DNA from: JADFWK01 sp035527895
GTDB lineage: Bacteria > Desulfobacterota > DSM-4660 > Desulfatiglandales > B25-G16
Assembly (NCBI GenBank): GCA_035527895.1
Contig: DATKZQ010000134.1
Span: 1-11,985 of the forward strand
Length of the DNA stretch: 11,985 nucleotides
Direction of reading: 5' to 3'
The notes beneath the pieces are model-generated. The model did no database searches, had not been told where the DNA came from, and saw only the letters and a list, made by a program, of their open reading frames with translations. The position numbers and the translations under genes were made by a program. Position 1 is the stretch's first letter; every line of letters begins with the position of its first letter. Of the stretch, positions 1 to 6,560 are shown one piece after another.

Positions 1-28
1 GCTGAAATCAAAATGGAGGTGAGTTCAG

Positions 29-259
29 ATGAAAGAGCTGATTGAATACATTGCAAAATCACTTGTTGATAATCCGGAAGAAGTAAGTGTGATTGAACTT
101 GAGGGGGAGCAGACCACTGTGCTTGAACTAAAGGTAGCCAAAGAGGATATGGGCAAGATAATTGGCAAACAAGGAAGAACCGCCATAGCGATGAGAACGA
201 TACTTGGTGCAGCCTCGACCAAGATGAAGAAAAGATCTGTCCTGGAGATTTTAGAGTAG
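29..259 (+). CDS. khpA: KH-domain RNA-binding protein, KhpA/YlqC family
   Basis: This 76-residue protein is a single type II KH domain and is expected to bind RNA in the cytoplasm. In bacteria where it has been studied, KhpA works with a second KH protein as a global RNA chaperone. The diagnostic GxxG loop is in GKIIGKQGRT (residues 42-51), preceded by a beta strand and an acidic N-terminal helix; the length is normal for the family. The ATG at 29 follows a clear GGAGGT Shine-Dalgarno 8 nt upstream. In many bacteria this gene sits after rpsP and before rimM-trmD. Here the downstream neighbour is a slipin instead, and too little lies upstream to test for rpsP. The family call is firm; the exact role is inferred from the family. 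Confidence 0.95.
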   Translation: MKELIEYIAKSLVDNPEEVSVIELEGEQTTVLELKVAKEDMGKIIGKQGRTAIAMRTILGAASTKMKKRSVLEILE

Positions 260-278
260 CTGAGTAAAACAGGGGGCA

Positions 279-308
279 GAGGCCTGAGTCTGATAGGATA
301 GCAGCCTC
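279..308 (+). other. Possible hairpin after khpA
   Basis: GAGGCCTG (279-286) can pair with CAGCCTC (302-308) with one bulged C, just after the khpA stop. No T-tract follows, so an intrinsic terminator is not supported. The rest of 260-398 shows only the AAGGAGG Shine-Dalgarno of the next gene. Confidence 0.25.
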
Positions 309-398
309 CAGGGTTTGACTGGACTACTAGGGATAGTTACTTGTGCCCAGTCTTTTGCGGCAGATTCCCTCGTGCAATAAATAATAAAGGAGGTTATT

Positions 399-1148
399 AT
401 GTTTTATGTTCTTGCACTAGTATTGCTTATGCTCTTTCTGAGCACAGCCATCAAGATCCTGAGAGAGTATGAGAGAGGTGTTGTCTTTAGGTTAGGAAGG
501 GTATTAGAAAAGCCCAAGGGTCCTGGCATTGTTATCATTATCCCGATCATTGATAAGTTGGTCAGGGTTAGTCTTCGCCTTGTGGCCATGGATGTTCCCC
601 CACAGGATGTGATCACAAGGGATAATGTTTCCCTTAAGGTGGACGCTGTTATTTATTTTAGGGTTATGGATCCGAACAATGCAATCATTGAGGTAGAGAA
701 CTATATTTTTGCTACCTCTCAGCTTGCCCAGACAACCTTAAGAAGTGTGTGCGGACAGGTAGAGTTTGATGAGCTTTTAGCACAGCGGGATAGAATAAAT
801 GCCAGGTTGCAGGAGATACTCGATGAAAGGACTGATCCATGGGGGATCAAGGTGTCGAACGTGGAGGTCAAACACATCGATCTTCCTCAAGAGATGCAAC
901 GGGCTATGGCCAAACAGGCAGAAGCTGAAAGGGAGAGAAGGGCAAAGGTCATAAATGCCGAAGGCGAATTTCAGGCCGCCGCTAAGTTAAGGGAAGCAGC
1001 CCAGCTTATTCAGGACTTCCCGTATGCCCTCCAGTTGCGGTACCTTCAGACCCTGAGGGAGGTTTCAGCTGAAAACAACTCGACAACACTCTTTCCGATC
1101 CCAATCGATCTGTTTGAACCATTTTTTAAGAAAAACAAATCAGAGTAA
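399..1148 (+). CDS. Slipin / stomatin-like SPFH-domain membrane protein
   Basis: This 249-residue protein has an N-terminal hydrophobic segment (about residues 3-18) followed directly by an SPFH/band-7 domain, marked by the REYERGVVFRLGR stretch (22-34), GPGIVIIIPIID and DVPPQDVITRDNVSLKVDAV. An Ala/Glu/Arg-rich helix (about 165-205) follows, and the tail contains ENNSTTLFPIPIDLL-like sequence (226-238) typical of prokaryotic slipins. Such proteins oligomerise on the cytoplasmic membrane in detergent-resistant patches and are often encoded beside an NfeD-family protein or membrane protease. No nfeD gene lies in this window. AAGGAGG at 387-393 fixes the ATG at 399. Length and domain order are normal; the gene appears intact. 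The physiological role is unknown even in many studied relatives. Confidence 0.95.
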   Translation: MFYVLALVLLMLFLSTAIKILREYERGVVFRLGRVLEKPKGPGIVIIIPIIDKLVRVSLRLVAMDVPPQDVITRDNVSLKVDAVIYFRVMDPNNAIIEVENYIFATSQLAQTTLRSVCGQVEFDELLAQRDRINARLQEILDERTDPWGIKVSNVEVKHIDLPQEMQRAMAKQAEAERERRAKVINAEGEFQAAAKLREAAQLIQDFPYALQLRYLQTLREVSAENNSTTLFPIPIDLFEPFFKKNKSE

Positions 1149-1171
1149 CCGCTGGGTGGATACTTTTGCTC

Positions 1172-1272
1172 AGCCAAACTTCCCGTCTCCGCTTCTTTAT
1201 GTTTGTGGCTTACCCTTTGATTCCCCTCTAGAGGGTTAAGGATCAAAACCTCCTGATAGGGGATGTTTGGCT
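1172..1272 (+). other. Nested inverted repeats between slipin and infA; possible structured RNA
   Basis: AGCCAAACTTCCC (1172-1184) pairs with GGGATGTTTGGCT (1260-1272) with one T-T mismatch. Inside it, TTTGATTCC (1216-1224) can pair with GGATCAAA (near 1240-1248) with one bulge, flanking the perfect 12-bp palindrome CCCTCTAGAGGG (1224-1235). TTACCCT / AGGGTTAA offers an alternative inner pairing. No T-run follows, so a simple intrinsic terminator is not supported. It could be a slipin 3' UTR structure or an RNA element upstream of infA. This is visual pairing only. Confidence 0.4.
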
Positions 1273-1274
1273 TA

Positions 1275-1304
1275 TTGACTAAAAAGGATCTGATACGATA
1301 CATA
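1275..1304 (+). promoter_or_regulatory. Candidate sigma70-type promoter for infA
   Basis: TTGACT (1275-1280) and TACATA (1299-1304) are separated by 18 nt. Transcription would begin near 1310-1312, just after the structured region, so that structure would not be in this transcript. TATACT at 1303-1308 is an alternative -10, but its 22-nt spacing is poor. Confidence 0.4.
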
Positions 1305-1309
1305 TACTA

Positions 1310-1348
1310 ATGGAAACCTACTCTGATACCGTGAAAGGAGTATCTTGA
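1310..1348 (+). promoter_or_regulatory. 12-codon leader ORF overlapping the infA start
   Basis: ATG at 1310 opens a 12-codon frame (METYSDTVKGVS) that ends at TGA 1346-1348, sharing two bases with the TTG start of infA at 1345-1347. It has no Shine-Dalgarno, but the predicted transcription start falls at or next to its ATG. If translated it would allow coupling to infA. It may equally be chance. Confidence 0.2.
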
Positions 1349-1563
1349 GTCGAGAGGATTTAATCCAACTGGAAGGCGTAGTGGCCAGGGTTCTGGGTTA
1401 CGGGACCGTGGAAGTTGAATGTGAGAATAAGGTTATTATCAGGAGTGTTCTTTGCGGACAGATGAAAAAGAGGAAGATTAAAGTCATGAAAGGTGATCGA
1501 GTCCAGGTTAAAGTCTCACCATATGATACCTCACATGGAATAATTACCTGGCGCCTTAGGTGA
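1345..1563 (+). CDS. infA: Translation initiation factor IF-1
   Basis: This 72-residue protein is IF-1, an S1/OB-fold protein that binds the ribosomal A site during initiation with IF-2 and IF-3. Family landmarks are the N-terminal REDLIQLEGVV, the central GQMKKRKIKVMKGDRVQVKV and the C-terminal SPYDTSHGIITWR, which parallels the usual SPYD-T-GRI-YR ending. Length matches the family. The start must be TTG at 1345: it gives the expected N-terminus, follows AAAGGAG (1334-1340), and no ATG or GTG lies in frame nearby. The middle (GYGTVEVECENKVIIRSVLCGQ) is divergent, with Cys residues absent from common IF-1s, so it may be a secondary paralogue. It is preceded by a candidate promoter and a short leader ORF. 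Confidence 0.93.
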   Translation: MSREDLIQLEGVVARVLGYGTVEVECENKVIIRSVLCGQMKKRKIKVMKGDRVQVKVSPYDTSHGIITWRLR

Positions 1564-1890
1564 TACATGGATAGCGAAAAGCGCGGCTCGAAGCTCAGGT
1601 TGTTCCGAGGGGATTACGCGTGACCCTTCTTTGACTGGGATAAATCCGTTGATGAGGCCTCTGGGGACCCATTGGCAAACACGAACCCAGGGCCTGAATA
1701 AGGAGAGGTCGATAACTCGCCCGGTTCCTGGATACAGGCCAGAGATATACTTTCGGATTTTCAAGGACCTGTCCCTGGCCTTTTTCCTTTCTGAGTTTGA
1801 ACTTATCAATTCAATGATCAGGATGCCTATGAAAAGTATCTCGTGTGGTTTTTCGTGGTCAAAGATAATCAAACCGCGAGAAATAGACTG
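1564..1890. other. Gene-free stretch after infA
   Basis: Both strands are open for 85-115 codons here (1631-1891 plus, 1531-1872 minus), but neither frame resembles a family I know or has a convincing ribosome binding site. GGCCTG near 1692-1697 and CAGGCC near 1736-1741 form a 6-bp inverted repeat. I see no RNA gene or mobile element. Confidence 0.4.
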
Positions 1891-2243
1891 AAGGGCTCAG
1901 GCTAAAAATGGCTCGGCCTTTAGCGTATAAATGCCCATATATTGTATGCGATCCGTTAGCACCAAAAGTTGTGCTTTTTGCTATGAATGGAAAGTCTCCC
2001 ACAAGGCTCCTGCCTTTCGATTGCTATACGTAACATCTACAGGGTGGATGTATATCTAACTGAATTCGTCAATTCCGCACAATCCAGATTAATCGCATAT
2101 TCCAGTCGCAATTTATCATCAAGCCAAACCACTCAATTGAAGAGGACACGGCAGCACTGAACGGCGACCTCCAACTGCTCATCATAGAATTGCCTGATCA
2201 AATGAGAGGCACTGAAGTCCAGTTAGGGCAGGCAAGAGTTCGC
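1891..2243 (+). repeat. Large intergenic repeat, copy 1
   Basis: This stretch aligns along its length with 11631-11985. Both copies begin with a hairpin; here AAGGGCTCAG (1891-1900) pairs imperfectly with CTCGGCCTTT (1912-1921). A diverged ~100 nt spacer follows, then an identical 20-mer CTATACGTAACATCTACAGG (2024-2043), then an identical 31-nt block (2092-2122). A further ~120 nt follow that are about 85% identical without indels. The shared part may extend past 2243, since copy 2 is cut by the window edge. There are no transposase genes, terminal inverted repeats or target duplications that I can see. Confidence 0.85.
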
Positions 2244-2273
2244 CGTTTATTAAGGCTCAGGCGAGGCGATTAG
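2064..2273 (+). pseudogene. Small ORF in repeat copy 1 with lost start codon
   Basis: The frame matching the 60-codon ORF of repeat copy 2 (ATG at 11806) is open here from 2064 to a TAG at 2271-2273, about 69 codons, ending QLGQARVRRLLRLRRGD. The position of the ATG in copy 2 is ATT here, and an in-frame TGA lies directly before it. I do not recognise the protein. Over the 150 aligned bases from 2094, the two copies differ at 20 positions, spread 9/5/6 over codon positions 1/2/3. That pattern does not suggest protein-level purifying selection. It may be a decayed gene copy or a non-coding element that happens to be open. Confidence 0.3.
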
Positions 2274-2380
2274 GTATCCTCGGCGCCTGCAGTAATTCTT
2301 TGCTGGCGTGGCTTTGAAGGGCCTTGTAACTAAGTTATAACCAGATATCACAAGAAAACAGCGACGGGGATTAGCATTTC

Positions 2381-2482
2381 AAAAAGGCCACTTTCTGCCG
2401 AAAGCTAGCGGCTGAGGTAGGTACGAGCATGAGACACTGTGTCCGCCCAAGGCAGGAAGCCTAACCGAAAGTTGGCCTTTTT
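2381..2482. other. Long stem enclosing small hairpins; possible bidirectional terminator or structured RNA
   Basis: AAAAAGGCCACTTTC (2381-2395) pairs with GAAAGTTGGCCTTTTT (2467-2482) over about 15 bp with one bulge. The enclosed ~71 nt hold further small stems: GCCG/CGGC around 2397-2412, GACA/TGTC near 2432-2442 and AGGC/GCCT near 2450-2462. The T-run after the 3' arm (and the A-run before the 5' arm) would suit termination in either direction, but the interior is far longer than a normal terminator loop. No gene abuts it: infA ends 800 bp upstream and vapC ends 265 bp away on the other strand. Confidence 0.4.
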
Positions 2483-2594
2483 CAGATACTATGTGCGTCT
2501 GTGGGTGAAAGATGGAATGATTGTTTCTTGGTGCTTTGACGTCTTGGATTCTCTGCTTTGATATGGTGATGAATTCAAATTGCACTATGCAACT

Positions 2595-2670
2595 GGTGAG
2601 AGCTATCTGAATTGGGAAAAACCGAGGTTTGATCCCGAAAAATGGCAAAAGTGAAGCCTTCCCCCTATGA
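2595..2670 (+). repeat. Dispersed intergenic repeat, copy A
   Basis: Contains GGTTTGATCCCG followed by AAAAATGGCAAAAGT and CCCCCT, matching copies B to E. The preceding GGTGAGAGCTATCTGAATTGGG is a shortened, degenerate version of the GCTGA heptamer tract found in copies B and C. It lies downstream of vapC, in plus orientation. Confidence 0.7.
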
Positions 2671-2747
2671 GCAGCGGTGCATCCTCATAATGGAGGCGGA
2701 ACTCGCCATAGCCTTTAGCAAAGGAGAGTAAAGATTTACCCACTGGC

Positions 2748-3104
2748 TCAGTAAGAGAGGCCCAATTCACCAGAAGCCGCTTTTAGTCTTTTATCAGACG
2801 TCCACAACGGAATCTTCGTCAACAAGGCAGATGCAAGTAAGTGTACATCAATATAACCGAGGCCTTTACCCATTAACCGATTATGCTCAATAAAGTGCAG
2901 GACCTCTTGATGCTCAGCCGTCTCGGCCATCGGAAGTGTTTGAAGGAGCGAAAGGATTTCCTTCCTGTTTTTTATATTCCCACACGCCAGCTCGCCAACT
3001 ACAAAGGGATGGCACACGACCTCTCCTTTATTCAGAAGTGTTGCCAGGTGGGCATTCCCCTTTCTGAAATGGGATACCCAAATCGAAGTATCAACGAGCA
3101 CCAT
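2748..3104 (-). CDS. vapC: VapC-type PIN-domain ribonuclease toxin
   Basis: This 118-residue PIN-domain protein is the toxin of a type II toxin-antitoxin pair. VapC toxins are Mg-dependent endoribonucleases, commonly cutting tRNA or rRNA. All four acidic active-site positions are visible: D5 in MVLVDTSIWV, E38 in FVVGELACGN, D86 in GLGYIDVHLLASA and D104 in LWTSDKRL. Length is normal and the frame is intact, so the toxin should be active. Its ATG (3102-3104) lies 2 nt after the vapB stop with no strong Shine-Dalgarno, so translation is probably coupled to vapB. The sequence closely resembles the VapC subgroup with the HPFVxGELACGN and RLMGxGLGYxDVHLLASA signatures. Confidence 0.95.
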   Translation of the reverse strand: MVLVDTSIWVSHFRKGNAHLATLLNKGEVVCHPFVVGELACGNIKNRKEILSLLQTLPMAETAEHQEVLHFIEHNRLMGKGLGYIDVHLLASALLTKIPLWTSDKRLKAASGELGLSY

Positions 3105-3106
3105 GG

Positions 3107-3304
3107 TTATCTATTGGCAGGCTTTCTTCTCGGAATAGGGCGCAGTGATTTCTCCGTTCCGCCCAGTTTGGCGAGCCTTCTGCTGCTTTCCTGAGCAATT
3201 AACGCCTGCAATCCCAGCCTCACCAGAGACGTTTTTTCCTTGATGCCCGTCAACTCCGAGGCCTTTTTCAGGATGGTTTCATCTATGTTCAGTGTAGTTT
3301 TCAT
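3107..3304 (-). CDS. vapB: VapB-type ribbon-helix-helix antitoxin
   Basis: This 65-residue protein is the antitoxin partner of the adjacent VapC. The N-terminal KTTLNID strand and the helix pair ETILKKASELTGI / KTSLVRLGLQALIAQ give a ribbon-helix-helix DNA-binding and dimerisation domain. The basic, Pro-containing tail (about residues 50-65, RPIPRRKPANR) is the part expected to wrap VapC. I place the start at 3304 because MKTTLNID is the family's usual N-terminus. The frame is open further upstream, but that part is hydrophobic, low in complexity and overlaps the promoter. There is no Shine-Dalgarno; a promoter ending 8 nt upstream implies a leaderless message. The VapBC complex probably autorepresses through the ATGTAT repeats at its start. 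Confidence 0.92.
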   Translation of the reverse strand: MKTTLNIDETILKKASELTGIKEKTSLVRLGLQALIAQESSRRLAKLGGTEKSLRPIPRRKPANR

Positions 3305-3329
3305 ATGTATCAGTATGTATAAAATGTAT
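3305..3329. promoter_or_regulatory. Three phased ATGTAT repeats, candidate VapB(C) operator
   Basis: ATGTAT occurs (plus strand) at 3305-3310, 3315-3320 and 3324-3329, with spacings of 10 and 9 bp, so all lie on about one face of the helix. They overlap the -10 region and abut the vapB start. Ribbon-helix-helix repressors typically bind such short phased sites; binding here is inferred. Confidence 0.5.
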
Positions 3330-3340
3330 ATATAAGTCAA
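3312..3340 (-). promoter_or_regulatory. vapBC promoter
   Basis: Reading the minus strand, TTGACT (3340-3335) and CATACT (3317-3312) are 17 nt apart. The expected start of transcription is at about 3304-3305, the first base of the vapB ATG. Confidence 0.6.
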
Positions 3341-3581
3341 ATCAATAATGACAAAGATAACAAATATCTTCAGGGGGCTGCCGATTGCGAGAATGACCTC
3401 ATCTCGCGTCGTGGTCAAAAATCCACAGTCCAAGGCCTGACATGGGGCACTTCATGCTGAAAGCTGGTTTTCCTATGGAATCAATGGTCGCAATCACATG
3501 GAATGGGTGGCCGGAGTGGCGGGGAAAACGCAGCCTCCGCAATGTTCAAACGCTGGCCAGTCTACGAAAGTATGAAAGGAG

Positions 3582-3690
3582 GCTGAGAGCTGATTGCTGA
3601 TCGCTGAATGCTTAAATGCTGATTGTGGCAAAAGGAAAAGCTTGTTTCCGAAAAATGGCAAAACTAAGAATCTGCTCCGGCTCACATACT
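3582..3690 (+). repeat. Dispersed intergenic repeat, copy B, with GCTGA heptamer tract
   Basis: A 43-nt tract of GCTGANN-like heptamers (3582-3624: GCTGAGA, GCTGATT, GCTGATC, GCTGAAT, GCTTAAAT, GCTGATT) leads into GTGGCAAAAGG, CCGAAAAATGGCAAAA and CTCCGGCTCAC. It lies directly downstream of the minus-strand ATPase gene. GGAAA/TTTCC (3634-3649) can form a small stem. The 240 bp between this and the vapBC promoter hold nothing I recognise. Confidence 0.75.
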
Positions 3691-3692
3691 AT

Positions 3693-6134
3693 TCATAGCC
3701 AGTCCGGGCTCATGCGCCCGTTGGCTGTCTTCCTATAGGGCATCCAGAGGAGGCCGAAAACACGTACAGCTATGTCGGTCCTCTTAGGGTAAACCCGAAC
3801 TTCCTCAAGCTCTTCTCGGGCAGCATCGAAAACGGCATCGAGGCCGGCTATGTCCTCTTGAAGGCGCGTTTCCAGTTCATCTAACTGGGCCTGAATTGCC
3901 TGGGCTCTCTCACGTGCCATTTCCACATCCATGCCTTCCTTTCTCATGCGACCAGCCGATTTCATGGCCGTACCGAGCCTGGAGGCGGAAGTTGCACTGA
4001 CAGCCTTTCGCCCCAGAAATGCACCTAAGATGGCGGTCCCAAACGAGATAGCAGTTTCCACTTTTCTAGATTTGGCCTGTTCATGTTCCCGAGCAATGGA
4101 TTGTTCTGCTACCATTAGGCGATTTTTCAGAGAGATGAATCTGGAGCTGTAGGCCTTACGAAGTTTTTCGACCTCGAGGTCCCGTCTCTCCCTGGCTGTC
4201 TGGGTTAATTGGGCACGGAATGCTCCTTCTGACTCATCCATATCACTTGTCATATTGAAGCGCCGGGAACGATGAAGTATAAGCGTCTGAGCTTGGGAAG
4301 CCCAGCGGATCAGGTCTTTGCTCCACTTTGCGTAGGCGTCGGCACGCCTTGCAACAGCCGGCAGCTCCGCGAAGGCCGCACCTGGTATGGGTGACGTACC
4401 GAGTTCGGCAGGCTCTATATCGACTTCCACGGCGTGATCCCAATCCACCGCCACCGGTGCGTCTGACAGCTCGTTGGCAAGGGTTACCGTCTTCGTGGTG
4501 TTCACCCCATATTTCGGACTTGCATAATGTATATCCAGGCACCCCATGGCAGCAGGGTAATAGATAATTCCCTGAGCGGCACCTGAAGCAGGCACGTAGT
4601 AGGTCTCGATTCCGGGCGGTAACACCGGGGGCTCCGCAGAAATCATGGCAGAGGTTGCTTGGCTTTCACTCCGCAACAGTGCCTGTTGAGCAGTGAGGTC
4701 AACGACCTCCACAGATGTTGCATCGGTTTTACGATCAGCCATGAGTTTTTTGATCTGTTCCCGTGACATGGGTCCCGGCAGGTAAGAGAGGACCCAGCGG
4801 GTCTCAAAGATGGCCGGTTCCGATTCGTGCACATTGTGCAAAAGGAATACCCGCTGACCCAGACCTGCCAGGATCTCCTCCATGCGTCCCCGATCGAATC
4901 CCTCGCCCGCGGCTGCTCCCTCAAGCCCTGCGATGACACGTTGTTTATCCCGCTCGGTCTGGAGGCGACCGATAAACCAGGTCCCCGTGTTCGATAGCCC
5001 CTTGTAGTCAAGGTCGACAGGATTCTGGGTGGAGAGCACGACCCCGAGTCCGAAGGCTCGGGCCTGTTTCAGGAGTGTCAGGAGGGGAGCCTTAGAGGGT
5101 GGATTCTTAACAGGAGGAAAGTAACCGAAAATCTCGTCCATATAAAGGATTGCTCTGAGGCTCGTGGTGCCCGCCTGGGTGCGCATCCACCCAAGGATTT
5201 CATTCAGCAACATGGACACAAAGAACATTCGCTCCTGATCGGAAAGGTGGCTGATAGTGAAGATGGATGCCCGCGGCTTCCCCGTCTCGGTATAGAACAT
5301 ACGGCTCGCATCAAGCGGTTCTCCTTCGAGCCAGGTCTCGAAACCCGGTGTGGCCAGAAGGTTATTCAGTCGCATGGCCAAGGCAAAGCGGTCTTTTGCC
5401 GGATAAAAGCTTTCCAGGTCCATAACGCCAATACGCTCGAAGGGCGGTGTCTGAATGGATCGGATCAGCCCTGCCAGGTCAAGCCCTTTACCGGTATCCC
5501 AGGTCGACTGTAGGATGTTGGCAATCAGAATGTGTTCCCGGCTGGAGATGGGATCTGCCTCGATGGAGAGAAGTGCCAGAAGACTGGTGGTTGTCGTCTG
5601 GATGCGTTCATAGAGCAGATCCGAGTCTTCTCTGATGGCAGGCGGGGGAGGGGAAAAGGAACGCAGAATATTCACCGGCAAACCGGCAGTACTCCCGGGG
5701 GTATACACGGCGAAGTCGGCCGATGCTTTCAGGCGGCTAATTCGTTCTGGCTCCTGGTTCCAGCTCGCGAGCCCCTTGCGCCATACCTTGGCCTGCTGGG
5801 CAGCATACTGGTCCGGTGTCAGGCCCGTCTTTGCGGCCTCCTGCTCATTCACCCAAGGACGGAAGTCTTTGGCATTCAGTGCGGGGAATGTCAAAAGCAG
5901 GTTCGGCAAATCTCCTTTGGGATCGATCGCGATGACCGGTATGTTATCGATCAGGGCCTCTTCGATAATCCCGATGCCGAGGCCGGTCTTACCGCTTCCC
6001 GTCATGCCGATGATCACTGCATGCGTGGTGAGGTCTTTCGAATCGTACAGGACGAGCTCATCGTGCCGGCTTCGTGTGGCGAGATCGTATTGCTTGCCGA
6101 TGTAAAAGGTGCCAAGTTTTTCATAATCCTTCAT
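3693..6134 (-). CDS. HerA/VirB4-like (DUF87-type) P-loop ATPase with C-terminal coiled-coil extension
   Basis: This 813-residue protein is a RecA-fold ATPase of the HerA/FtsK superfamily, whose members pump DNA or protein or act as hexameric helicases. Walker A is GMTGSGKT (43-50), followed by AIDPKGDLPN (69-78). Walker B is ILYMDE (329-334). The LSTQNPVDLDYKGLSNTG stretch (368-385) and the GRLQTERDKQR segment (389-399, candidate arginine finger) complete the motor, which ends near 455. Residues 635-690 and 730-780 are charged and heptad-like (coiled coils) around a Gly/Ala-rich hydrophobic segment, ISFGTAILGAFLGRK (696-710). The start is ATG 6134, because AGGAGG lies 8 nt before it; an upstream Met at 6185 lacks a site. 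No nuclease, relaxase or conjugation gene is adjacent, so partner and substrate are unknown. Confidence 0.85.
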   Translation of the reverse strand: MKDYEKLGTFYIGKQYDLATRSRHDELVLYDSKDLTTHAVIIGMTGSGKTGLGIGIIEEALIDNIPVIAIDPKGDLPNLLLTFPALNAKDFRPWVNEQEAAKTGLTPDQYAAQQAKVWRKGLASWNQEPERISRLKASADFAVYTPGSTAGLPVNILRSFSPPPPAIREDSDLLYERIQTTTTSLLALLSIEADPISSREHILIANILQSTWDTGKGLDLAGLIRSIQTPPFERIGVMDLESFYPAKDRFALAMRLNNLLATPGFETWLEGEPLDASRMFYTETGKPRASIFTISHLSDQERMFFVSMLLNEILGWMRTQAGTTSLRAILYMDEIFGYFPPVKNPPSKAPLLTLLKQARAFGLGVVLSTQNPVDLDYKGLSNTGTWFIGRLQTERDKQRVIAGLEGAAAGEGFDRGRMEEILAGLGQRVFLLHNVHESEPAIFETRWVLSYLPGPMSREQIKKLMADRKTDATSVEVVDLTAQQALLRSESQATSAMISAEPPVLPPGIETYYVPASGAAQGIIYYPAAMGCLDIHYASPKYGVNTTKTVTLANELSDAPVAVDWDHAVEVDIEPAELGTSPIPGAAFAELPAVARRADAYAKWSKDLIRWASQAQTLILHRSRRFNMTSDMDESEGAFRAQLTQTARERRDLEVEKLRKAYSSRFISLKNRLMVAEQSIAREHEQAKSRKVETAISFGTAILGAFLGRKAVSATSASRLGTAMKSAGRMRKEGMDVEMARERAQAIQAQLDELETRLQEDIAGLDAVFDAAREELEEVRVYPKRTDIAVRVFGLLWMPYRKTANGRMSPDWL

Positions 6135-6290
6135 TGACTTTCCTCCTGAAAGAAATTGTCGGTATCCGCTTTTGAAGTAGAACACTCAGGGAAACGCCTT
6201 TGAGACGGTGGCGTACAGATAGTACTCGAGGTTGCTAAAGGAAAGCGATTTCGAGATCATACCGGCAAAGTCACTATAGGAAAGCCGCCC

Positions 6291-6334
6291 CGCCGCTGAC
6301 CAATTCACAATTGAAAACTTGACCCCTGCCTCCA
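6291..6334 (+). repeat. Short repeat block shared with 8863-8906
   Basis: CGCCGCTGACCAATTCACAA followed by TTGAAAACTTGACCCCTGCCTCCA matches the block starting CGCCGCTGATCAATTCACAA at about 8863. The 3' ends of both resemble the CCGGCTC end of the larger dispersed repeat. Confidence 0.6.
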
Positions 6335-6560
6335 TCCCATATCAAATTGTATCAGCTTGATTGGCCTACATCAAGAGCGAGCAGTTACTATGCAGGAAAA
6401 TCTCTTCATCGTCCGCTGTGTTTTGTTTGTAGCAGAGTTCTTACGTGCTTTGATTTACTGGAATAAGTTCTGAGGACAGCCCTCAGCGGGGAGCGGTTTT
6501 GGCCAGAGTTGAGATGCTCATTGTTTAGAGGGTGAAGGTTTTACCATAGCATGCAAGGAT

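Noticed and set aside
2381..2482. Integron attC-like site, because GCCTAAC fits RYYYAAC
   Set aside because: The matching GTTRRRY partner is absent in the right position and no integrase or cassette array is present.
2379..2648. Minus-strand 89-codon frame
   Set aside because: It spans repeat copy A and the long stem at 2381-2482; composition comes from those elements and no homology is apparent.
3305..3433. 43-residue N-terminal extension of VapB
   Set aside because: It is hydrophobic, AT-rich, overlaps the promoter and operator, and the family normally starts at MKTTLNID.
3494..3685. Minus-strand 63-codon frame containing FLVLPFFGNKLFLLPQS
   Set aside because: It is simply the reverse reading of dispersed repeat copy B; the same pseudo-peptide appears over copies A and E. 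No ribosome site or family.
5532..6137. Long plus-strand frame (201 codons) antisense to the ATPase gene
   Set aside because: It is the opposite strand of a well-conserved ATPase N-terminal region including Walker A; a shadow.
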